From assembly GCA_949128115.1 (NCBI GenBank), contig OX421963.1, positions 52,013,306 to 52,077,305 of the forward strand: a DNA stretch of 64,000 nucleotides. The letters are read 5' to 3'. The notes beneath the pieces are model-generated. The model was given only the letters and a program-made list of their open reading frames with translations. It had not been told where the DNA came from and ran no database searches. Every line of letters begins with the position of its first letter. Position 1 is the first letter of the stretch. This stretch comes from Anaspis maculata. Taxonomy: Eukaryota > Arthropoda > Insecta > Coleoptera > Scraptiidae. The translations under genes were made by a program, and so were the position numbers. Positions 51,437 to 61,900 of this stretch are shown in pieces.

Positions 51437-51560
51437 ACATGGGTGCGTCGGCTTGTTCCGACTTATCATTGCTCCGACTCTCGCTTGGTCCGACCTTGGG
51501 TTGGCATCACTGGAGATGAAGTGAGGCTTCTGCACAGGCAATGGCAATGGCCAGTGGCGT
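51437..51560. repeat. Dispersed repeat, inverted relative to 58590-58730
   Basis: GGTGCGTCGGCTTGTTCCGA and CACTGGAGATGAAGTGAGGC occur here and, as reverse complement, near TONSL. About 120 bases are highly similar. Confidence 0.75.
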
Positions 51561-51807
51561 AGCGAAGGGGAGGGCCTGATTATGCTTCCTGCGTTTGGTC
51601 GCCAGATTACGCGAAATACATGAGCCAGATAGAGGATCGTCCAGAGAAAGTTATTAAAGTATCTCTCATTTTAAGCTGGACGGTGTCCCTGATCGAGGGA
51701 CCTCATTCCCGGGAGCTGCTTTTGAGAAAGGTTTGGCTTCACTGCCTTTGAGTGGCGCATGCATGCCCGATTTATTGGCCAGAATCGTATTAATAGATAA
51801 GGGCTCG

Positions 51808-51925
51808 ATACCAAGTTCCAGGCGCAAAAGTTAGGACGGCGTAACTTGCCAAATAGAGCGGTCTGATTGGCCGTTGCGCCCGTTGCTATAGTAACCGCAC
51901 TTACGGCGGTCTTAGCCCCAACTTG
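51808..51925. repeat. Small dispersed element, copy 2
   Basis: Starts ATACCAAGTTCCAGGCGC and ends CCCCAACTTG, matching 1-142 in direct orientation with a few deletions. Confidence 0.65.
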
Positions 51926-54779
51926 TAGGTCGTATGCAGTATTGTCACACGACTGGTTTTCGAAGGAAACCACACGGAAGAGTGTGATAATCACGGGTGA
52001 TCATACGTCTTTTTAAAAGAGTATAGTAACTATAATACCCTTTATCACACAGAATACCTAATCCTTATTGGCGGCTTTACAGAACTTCGTTTGTCGCCCC
52101 CACTCCACTGAATGTAGTTGAATAATTTGAACGACACGACGACAGAAACTCGTGTCGCGGGGAGTTATGGAGGGAGGTAGGGGAGTACAGGCGGATCGAA
52201 TCCTATTGGCCAGCGACACTGTCCCCGGCGACATACGAAGTTCTGTAAAAGCGGCTTATCAATTCCAAAAATATGCGCTCTTACAAGGTGGATTCTGTCA
52301 CACATCACACACTAGACTCGCCTGCTTTGGTGAAAATAAAAGCTGAACGCATAATACGAAACAATTTGCCAGAAACATGCCAGAAACATGCCAAAACCAC
52401 CTAATTTGACGTCCTTCCTTTTATACTTTTCCGACCACCCCCCCCCCCCCCCACCAACATGGAAGGGAAAGTAAGTACATATTGTAATCGTGCAGAAAAA
52501 AGTTTTTGAGATTTCCACGGATATATCCATTTGGAGGTCCCCCAAGACGACTAAGACCATTTCCAGAATGATGTCTGTCTATCTGTCTGTGTGTCTGTAA
52601 TCTCTCACGGTAACTGCGAAACCGTTGATACGATCAACTTTTTTTTTGCCTTAGGACTGGTTTGTCCTATTAGCCATTACACTAATTAAAACCAGAAGAA
52701 AATATAGGACTCATAAACAAACGCAATCAAGTTCAGACCTGCAAAATTAAAAACGTTATATGTTGAACGACTCTTCCTCTTCAAAAATTTTACCAAAGCA
52801 GAGTACACCTCAACTCTTCCTGTCTCAAGAATTTGTGACATACTTAGACTTGAAATTTGGTGTGCAGACATGGTTCTTCCGTGGAATGAGCGATGAGCAA
52901 TGAGCCCAATAGTTTTTGACTGTCATCTGTCAAACAGAACTGTTCACTATCAACAAATGTCAGAAGCTATATATCCCACGGATCTCGACTTGCAATATGT
53001 CATTTAAAAGCCCTGAAAAACTGTATTCAGCACAGTTGAATGTATTGTCCTATCTGTTAAGTCGAATAACACAGGTCAACACCAATTTTGTGCCTGGGAT
53101 AAGTATACTAAATTTCTGTAGCTTGAGTCAAATCAACCTGAAAAAAATGATATCTCATGAAAAAGTTTGCTTTTGACATATTTAAAAATTTATGAAAATG
53201 TCGATTTTGATAAATTCACTTGTTGAAAAAAATTGAAAAATTCATTTTTTTTGTTCTTTTCATCAACTTTAACGAATAATTGATACAAAATAATTAAAAA
53301 AATCAGAAATAAAGTCCTTGACTCTTCCTATTATGATCATAAGAACTTTTACATTTTTTCATTTTTCTCGGCATTTTTAATTTCCTACAAACGTCAAATA
53401 AAACACTTGACTATCGTTTTTGCGACTCCAGAGCACTCTACACTTTAATGTAGATGACACATGAACGTCAGAATTTCCCTTCGTCCCCCTATAAACTGAT
53501 TTTCTGTTTTTATTCATGATATGAAATCTGTTCCATTAGTACCTACCAATATTACAAAAGCAAACTTTAATGAGAATGTCGGTATTTTTTCATTATTTTG
53601 ACTCATGACATTTAATAAAATCATAAAATAAACCCAAGCACAAAATTTTTTTTTCACTTTGTTGACCTGTGTAATGAAAAATGTCAAAATTCAAAACTTC
53701 ATCATTCAATTATATTTAAAACCTATCCGATGGATATTGGAATTAAATTTTGGCAGGAAGCAACACAACAAAAAAAGTTATATTACCGAGAGGGGCATTT
53801 CACCTGTGTTTTGACCAGGAGGACTCGCTTTTTGATCTCGAAAATTCATTCCCACTCGCGGGGATCGACTTTTTTTGAAAAATTCCAACTGATATCAAAA
53901 GTAGATGGAATTGAGCGTCGTGTAGACCCATTTTCAAAATTAACACGGTACCAGTTTTCTTACGGTAATTTTTCCACAATGAAATTAGCACATTTCGTGA
54001 ATTTGAAAAAACTGCAATGCAGACTTTGACATGCAGTGTGAGCCCCACGAAATATTGATTTTAGGTGCAGACATGCTGGGAATTAAACTTGAAAAAAAGA
54101 TTGAATTAATTTTTGGAAGAAAAACTTTTGAGAACGGACCCACGGTTTTCGAGTTTTCCTCTCTGGAAAAACTTAAAATTTTCCAACTTTTTCTCCCGTG
54201 AACAGATTTTCAGTGCTATTTTAAACAGGGGGTAACTGGGTCATGAACATTCTCCAACAATTTTTTCTCAACTTCACGAGAATTTTCCGGTTGAAAATGT
54301 AAAACCGGCCTGGGTTTTCGAAACCGGACTTGAATGATGGAGCTTGGAGTGAAGCTTTTAATTGATTTTTTTCACAATGATTTGGAATAAGATTTGATGT
54401 TTTCCCGGAAAATTCAAATTTTCCTGACAAAATTTTCAATTTCTTGCAAATTATTTTCAATCTCTCTTTCTAATTCTAACTTTCCACCCGGAGGGGCGTT
54501 TCGAAAAAAAATTCCAGAGGTTCCTGGGTACTAGTCGGAAAAGTTTTGGGGTGACACAGCCGATTTTTTTAACGGTAGAAGCTAAAACAAATAACGAGCT
54601 GGAGTGAGAGCTAGAGTTATTTCACAACAGAGTATCTATGAACAGAAGAATAATATAAGGTTCAAAGTACGATTTCACTGTCTGGTAATTCCAAAAATGG
54701 GCGAAGATACCCCCGAAAAGATGAAAAACTCGAAAGAACGGAAAAAACGAAAATGCTGGAATAAAATGTTGCAGTGTCG
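51926..54779. other. Long AT-rich intergenic stretch
   Basis: Contains a run of about 16 C at 52437-52452. No conserved domain in any frame; open frames are short and lysine- or phenylalanine-rich, as expected of AT-rich DNA. Confidence 0.4.
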
Positions 54780-56510
54780 TTTTTGAAGCCACAAGTCAGC
54801 GAAATGTGAAAAAAATTACCCCGGAGCCTGGCGGCCCACCCTGGTATCGTGTGAAAATAAAGAATGAAGGGCTTATTCTAGAAGATTTTTGATCTAAGCC
54901 CGCGTTTTCAAGTTATTTTTTTTTTGTCAGTTTTAGGCTATAAAAGATTTATCAAAAACCGGCCCCGGAGCCCTTTGGTCAGCTCTGGTATCATTAATCG
55001 TGCAGGGCTCCCGCTAATCTGGAAAACCTGGAGAATTCACTATTTGAAAATTTTGGTCAGGAAATGTCATAAAATTTTGAAAAAAAAATGAAAAAGTCAA
55101 GGTTTTTTCTGAGGGTCAGGGAATTCGTAAACTGAGCAACTTTTTTTTCATTTTTCAAATCTGTTATCGCTCCTAGTCATCAATAATGCAGTTAACATGT
55201 TTTGTGTTTGCCGAAAAAATTGATCGCTTTATTTTACCTGCTACCCACAACTATTTCTTTTATTAGGTGCTTGAGAATTTCTTTACTCAGTAGTCAGGGA
55301 AAACTCACGACCATCCATGGTCTGTAAAATCAGGGAAAAAGTCAAAGAAATTTGACTCCATTGACTAGCGAGAACCCTGTCGTGAGAATTTTCGTAAATC
55401 GGCAGAATCGAATGATCTCTTGTCTCATTTGGAGAATAAAATGCCGTTAGAAGATTTTTGATTAGAGCCTGCGTTTTCGATTTGCAAAGTTTTTTTTTTG
55501 AAAAAAATTGGTAATTTCGAAATTTTCCCGAAAAAATTGCTCGGTAGACCTTTCAGCACCTGAGATCCATGAAATTTTCGGGTTTTTTTGACCGCAATTT
55601 TTTTTGCGTTCAATATAGGCTCATTCAAGAAAAAAATGCGATCTGTATTCTTAGAACGACCAGGTCATATTTTCAGTCAGCTGAACCCGAAAAATTTTGT
55701 TTGTTTTGCAAATATGTAAGGAATTGACCTAATTATGGAAATTGCGTCGTCGAATGTCGCTTTCGAGGCTACAAAGTCTGCGAAATGTCAAAAAAATCGA
55801 CTCCGGAGCCCTTAGCCCGACCCTGGTGTCATTATTCGTGAAAATTTTTGGGAATTGGTACCATGGCTTGATCCGCCGTTTCATTTGGAGGATAAAGTGC
55901 CGTTAAGAGATTTTTTATTAAAGCCCGCATTTTCAAGTTAGCACTGTTTTTTTGCAAATTTAGACTTTCAGAAGATTTATCGGTTTATCTCAGCTTCAGT
56001 ACCACCGAAAATTGTCCTTCAAGTACCTGATGCTAAAGTTTTCTAGAGCGCATCTGTACGCGATGGTCTCGATAACTGGGAAAATCGTTTTCGTGAACTT
56101 GCAACTTGAAGATACCATGGTCATGTCATCACAGCACACAGCGCCTACTCCTTTAATGGCTGTTAATGGCGACGGCATAACGGCTCGGAGCGAGTGTAAA
56201 GTGTAACTCGGAGTACGGAGTGTAATTTCCATTTTTCGGCCAGTCGGAATCGAAAAATTCGGGGTTCTTCTGCAAATATAGGAGGGATTGACCCAACTGT
56301 GAATATTCCAACTACGATTGTCGTTTCTGAAACCCAAGAAGTCTGCGAAATGTGAAGAAAAAACGGCCTTGCGACCCCTGCTTTGGCTCGGTCCTGGTGT
56401 CACTATAATCTTCTGAATTTTCGGGAATCGGCACAATCAAATGATCCGTCGTCTCATCTTGAAGAATAAAGTACCGTTAGATTTTTCATGAAAGCCCCGC
56501 ATTTTCGAGC
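54780..56510. repeat. Degenerate tandem repeat with a period near 0.5 kb
   Basis: Three or four units share an ordered set of phrases: GTCGTTTTTGAAGCC-like, GCGAAATGTGAAAAAA, CCGGAGCCC, CCCTGGTATCAT, then GCCGTTAGAAGATTTTT and GCATTTTCAAGTTAG. The last phrase falls near 54880, 55450, 55915 and 56475. Units are well diverged, so the array is old. Confidence 0.6.
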
Positions 56511-56686
56511 TAGGACTGTTTCTTGAGGAAGGAAGGAAAGAGCATTAAAGAAAGAGGAAAGAGGTTATAGGAAGTGGATGACGTTAGTAGGGTAGGGTTC
56601 ACGCCACAAGGAACTTGACATAAAATATGAATCAATCACATTCGGTCATCTGTGTCCCACCTATGGTCCCACAGATATTATAATTT
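56511..56686. other. Spacer
   Basis: Purine-rich patch (GGAAGGAAGGAAAGAG near 56527). No gene recognised. Confidence 0.35.
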
Positions 56687-57517
56687 GGCGGATTTACCCA
56701 TGGGCGCAGTGAACGCGCGCCCAGGGCCTAACGCGCGCTATCAAAGGGGCCCAGCGGAGGCCCCTTTTCATGACTGTTTTTTCCCCTTCATTTTTGTAAA
56801 TTCGAAGTTTGTAAGATTTTTTCTTAAATCGATGTATGCTAGTTTCTGGGCCCTGCCCCCTCCCCCCCTTCCGCCCTTTCAGTCTCATTACTTCAAACCT
56901 GCACATTCTCAACTTCACTTTATATACCTACTTCATTCACAAAACAAGAGGCCTCTGTTTGAGAGTTCGAGCAGGGCTTTGTTTTATATGTATTAATTTT
57001 TCATTTTTTCTTCATATAATAATATTAATGATGATTGATTGGTATATAATAATGCTCGGTATATAATGTGTATTTATGTAACCCGAGTTTAGTGGCGTAG
57101 CGGCCTAGCTAGGTGGCTGAGGGCCCCCGCGAAAACTGTTGGGAGAGGGCCCTTCTCCCCCACTTTTTTTAACCTTAACAAAATCTGTTTTACATCTTTT
57201 TCCATTTTCATTTGCTTTTGAATTAAATTTTGATTACCTGTTTTGTGTCGACTGTTGACTAAAAAACACTTATTACTATCAACATTCATATTATTATCCG
57301 CAAAAAAATTCTGCGCGGCACGCCCCCCTCCCCCAGACCCCCCTTGGGGACCTCTAAAGGTGCGTTCTGTCAGCTTATTTAGCAGCAAGTTTTAATTTTC
57401 GTCGTAAGCGCAGCTCTTACGAACCAGCCTCCTCAGAAAAGCCAATAAGCGGTGCTGCGCTTACGGCTGAAATTAAAACTTGCGACTAAATAAGCTGACT
57501 GAACGGGTAAATCCGCC
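56687..57517. mobile_element. Element with GGCGGATTTACCC ends
   Basis: The 831 bp unit starts GGCGGATTTACCCATGGG and ends GGGTAAATCCGCC. Subterminal GGGCCC-type sequence occurs at both sides. It contains a smaller hairpin at 57360-57505. No transposase. Confidence 0.7.
57360..57505. mobile_element. Small MITE nested near the end of 56687-57517
   Basis: GTCAGCTTATTTAG followed by CAAGTTTTAATTT pairs with AAATTAAAACTTG and CTAAATAAGCTGAC. CGTAAGCGCAGC against GCTGCGCTTACG extends the stem. Confidence 0.7.
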
Positions 57518-58074
57518 ACATACAATATATACTACTCCAAACTAGATGAGTGACTCTAAGATGCCCCCCCTCCCCATAAAAAATTTCGCATGACAAACAA
57601 AACTCCAACTGGGTCTGGTTGGTACCTACTTTAGTACCACCTACTACTAACTAACCAACTAATCCTACTAGAGGACTAGGACTAGGAACTAGAAGTAACT
57701 AGAGTAGGTAACCAAATGATTGCTGCAGACAAAACCAAAAGCTTTGCTGTCTTCGCCTTGAGTCCTACCTGTCTGCGATAAATGACCCTATATTTCTCTT
57801 TTCCGTCAGGCGGTGTTGATTACTTTGGCTCCCGCTTTGGCTCCATGTAAAAATTGGTCGTTATCGATTCTAGCTGCAATGGTCGCTGATGAAATAACTA
57901 TTTTACATTTAAGGACAAAGTTATTTATATTGGTGAAATTAGGGGTGAAATAAAGACATTATTGCGGAATCAATCCGTGTGGGTTTATATAAAGAAAGAA
58001 ATTTACCATTCAGGTCTTTTTGGAAAGCTACAAGGATGTAGGTACTTTAGTTTGAGCCTACAAACATTTTTATA
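57518..58074. other. Intergenic stretch
   Basis: CTAGTA/TACTAG-rich near 57630-57700. No gene recognised. Confidence 0.35.
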
Positions 58075-58200
58075 ATAGAAAAATAATTTTTTCAAAACTT
58101 GAATTTTTTTGGATTTTGAAAGTGTCTATAAGCTCAAACCAAAATACATTCTTGTAACTTCCCAAAAAGACCTGAATGGTGAATTTCTGTCAAGGAATAG
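58075..58200. repeat. Dispersed repeat, second copy of 4365-4470
   Basis: Same orientation and same phrases as the copy in BUD13 intron 1 (TTTTTTTGGATTTTGAAA, CCTGAATGGTGAATTTCTGT). Confidence 0.6.
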
Positions 58201-58589
58201 AAAGTAAGGCGAACAACAAGTGTGGGTACTTCTTTTGAAAGCCATGCAGATAGGTATAGGTTCAGAATGCCTCCATATTATGCGGTTTTATCTAGGTACT
58301 GGTTTTTGAAAGTAAATTTACCTACATCTTCTTCACAAAGCTGAACACATTACGGGTTACGGGAGTCCATACCACCGCCTCTGTTTATGTTTATGTGATA
58401 AGTATATGGTTTATGTTATCCCAGAATAGCGAATCCTCAATTCCTCATGGCACCCCCGAGGTAAACGGCGATGTTTACCTAATGCAAAGTGCCGGTTTGT
58501 TGATTCTTCACTCCAGGCCAGGGTCCTCATGACAGTCACGTGATGCCGATGCCCCTGCCCTTGTATGCCCTGCCCGCGCCCGGTCTATG

Positions 58590-58730
58590 CCCTGCCCCAA
58601 ACGGCTGGGGCTACGCCACTGCAGAACGTACCAGAAGCCTCACTTCATCTCCAGTGATGCCAACCCAAGGTCGGACCAAGCGAGAGTCGGAGCAATGATA
58701 AGTCGGAACAAGCCGACGCACCCGACATGG
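58590..58730. repeat. Dispersed repeat, inverted partner of 51437-51560
   Basis: Contains CACTTCATCTCCAGTGATGC and GTCGGAACAAGCCGACGCAC. It lies about 170-300 bases upstream of the TONSL start codon, so it may be part of its 5' region. Confidence 0.7.
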
Positions 58731-58896
58731 CATTGTTTGGTGAAACTGACTGTCAGTCAGCCAAACGTCAGTTTAGTCCGAAAATTTGGCGGCTGGTGCT
58801 TTGAGGTTATAATCAAATAATTTTTCATTCTGTTTATCTGTTTTCAGTACTTTTCATACTGTCTGACGCTGACGGTCTATGTTTCTTACGTGAATC

Positions 58897-58909
58897 ATGA
58901 ATGAACAAA
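58897..58909 (+). CDS. TONSL: TONSL exon 1 (13 bases)
   Basis: ATG and three more codons (MNEQ) plus one base before A|GTAAGC. Joined to exon 2 it gives MNEQKLKKRKNKALEEGND, a basic start like other TONSL proteins. The following intron is only 60 bases. Confidence 0.75.
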
Positions 58910-61900
58910 GTAAGCACGAGCTTTAATGTTGCAGGGAACCATTGAAACGACATGACATGTCTTTTTCAGAATTGAAGAAACGCAAAAACAAAGCTCTGGA
59001 AGAGGGCAATGACTCACTTCTAATCAATTCGACCACAGATTTGGCCAATTTATACTTGGAAGAGCTCCGGTATGACGCTGCGATCTCGGAATATCTTACT
59101 CTCAGCAAATTATATGAAAGTCAAAACAAGTTGTTGGATTACGGCATCATAAACCGTGGGATTGCTGAAGCCTATGCACTTTTAACAAACTTTGACAAAG
59201 CCTTGTGTCATCTCCAGATATACTTGGGTGAATATTTCCCGTTGCTATGGGCGAAAATCGCAACACCCAAAACAAATTAACCTAGTAGGATTTTCATAGA
59301 AACAAGAACTTGATTGCTAATGTGACAAACAGTTGGTCTTAACCTTCTGTCTAGATTCCCTTCTGGGTTTATTTGTCTACTGGGTGATGAATTTCGCCAG
59401 CTGGGGACCACTTGATCAAATAATTTGTATTCACAGAAGCAGCTAGAAAAATGAAAAATAAGCTGGAAGAACAACGAGCATTGGCTACAATTGGTCATAT
59501 TTACTTAACAAAATATTTGCATACGCTTTCTGATGTACCAGATAAGAACGCTTTGAATTTAGCATTGAAATTCTGCTCAAATGCTTTGCTAGTTTGCCAA
59601 AAGTTTGTGTATTCAACTATCGATGTTCATTTCCATGTCTCATTCAATTTAAATTTGTAGTTTAACAAGTACTGAAGTTGGAAAATGGGATCATGCAGAT
59701 ATGTTCGCCAGGCTGTACCATAATCTGGGCTTGATCCAAGAAGCCTTGGATAATTACGATAAAGCCATTGAACTGTTGAAGAAATCGATAAACTTGTGCA
59801 AAGTCAATGAGATTTACGGGCAGTTGTCGAGGGGGTACACATCGATTGCTTCCGTCTTTGAAAAGAAGGGCGACAGAAAGTCTGCCTTGCAGCACTGCAA
59901 TTTGGCTGTGGAAATTGCCGAAAGTAGGGCTCTTGTTGTGTGTTTTACTTGTTGTAGTGTATGAATTCATAAATTCATTTACAGGGAAGGTAAAAAATGA
60001 ACCAGAGTTGATGAGCGCGGCACTGTCTAACAAAATGGAGGTGTTATTGAAACTGGGCGACATCCGAGGAGCTAAGCAGGCACTGCTCAAAGCCTACAAG
60101 CTAAAGGTTCGCGACAAGGAGGAACATCAAGAAATTGAACGAAAACTCCGACTGGGTGAGAATCTACAATGAAACATACAAATAGATACAAAAATACGAG
60201 CTACAAATTTGGGATGTGGGCTTTTTTTTTCTCTTAGTTATTATTTTGCTATTTTATTTTATGGGGTAAGGCACCTGCTCTGTAGTCGGATTAGAAGTGC
60301 GCCTTTAGTTAGTTCCGTGAACTACCGCACTTCATCATTTAGGATATCCTCCTAGTTAAGGATGGGTTCTTAAAATTGAAATTTTGCAGTCCTTTTATTT
60401 TTTGACGGTTTTCAAATTTTTAAGCCTCGCCAAACGTAGTGGCGGAGGCTATTTGTAGCCGCTCTTTTTTTTCTTCCGTGATTTTTTTTCTCGTTTCTCG
60501 TTCTTCGTTTCCTAACAAAATTCACCTAAATCTTCCGTATCTTCCGAACGGTTGCACATATCAAATTCATTCTTTTGTTAATCGAGTCTTAACTATTGCG
60601 GGTTGATACCGACGACGTTTAAAGATGATCGGTTAAATATAAACAATCTTTTACAACAATAGAGAATGCATAAATCGCGAAACTCATCTAAAATAGAGAA
60701 AATGCATATATACCAACCTTTACATCACCATATCTTTCGATCTAATGAAGCTATGTGCCTATTTTTTTTTAATTGAAGTACATATCCAGACCTTTGTTAC
60801 AGTGTGACAGCCATTGAGAAACAATGGTTTATTATTTTTTTTATTCAGTTTATAAACATTTTCATCGGCTATGAATGCATCATGATTTTCAGTCAGCGAG
60901 AGACTTTTCTGTTTTCACTATTTTCTATATTCAACCTGCGAAGCAAATAAAGCCAAAGCATTGGAGAATTTTTTCAACAAAAATTTTTGATCTAGGACTT
61001 ATAGTTTTTTAGATATTTTTTCTGGCGCAACCAACAACTGTAAAGAAGTGGTGCGCGCATGCCACTCATATTTACTATGCAAAATGCACTACATCACTAC
61101 ATCAACTACTGAGGTGGAAATTGTTCATATAAAGCTGAGTTTTCACAGAAATATTCAAATATTTGCTCTTTACAAAACAAAAAAAAAACTAGGCACCCAT
61201 TGTGGCTAGCTGAGTGTTATGGGGCGAAGACCCACAAGGGTAGAATGGTGTTAACGTAAAATAGGTATGTTAATCAGATTAATTGCGATTAATAATGATC
61301 AATCAGGTCGTTAACGGTTGCTGTTGGAAAAGGCGAACCAAATCCGCTAACGATTCACTAATTACTAGGAACACGTAATTATCATCAATAATCATTAAAA
61401 TGGGTTAATGGCGATGAAACTATTCACCCTTAATTTCTACATCAAAAAGGTCATATTTCGGACATGCCTTGTTCATCATGTCTCTCAAACTAGTCGAACT
61501 TGAAAATTGGTGAAATAATCATTCGTATGCCTTACGTGTTGCATACAATTTTTCTTCTAATTTCGTTTCCTTACTTTTTGCATAAATGGCCAATTTATCT
61601 CAGGTTAGATTTGACAAGTACCTATATTTCGCTTCACCGTAGTTTCAGAGCAAATATTTTTTTGCCAACCAGCTTTTCAGGAGTTTTCAGGATAGCAACA
61701 AAACAATAATGATATTATACGCGTGCATGTGTCTTATATAATTATACTTTCTGCAGTAATGTACCATAAACCAAAATGAATGACAGCTGCGAAGTAGATC
61801 CATTTTCTGAGCGAGGCTTCCTATTGAACACACCGCAAGGTGGGAAGATGGACTGGTTGTCATTAGGTGTTCATACTTTTTCACCTTTTTCGCTTCTTGA

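Noticed and set aside
60423..60451. GC hairpin followed by T run, like a bacterial terminator
   Set aside because: It lies in an intron of a eukaryotic gene; such signals have no terminator role there.
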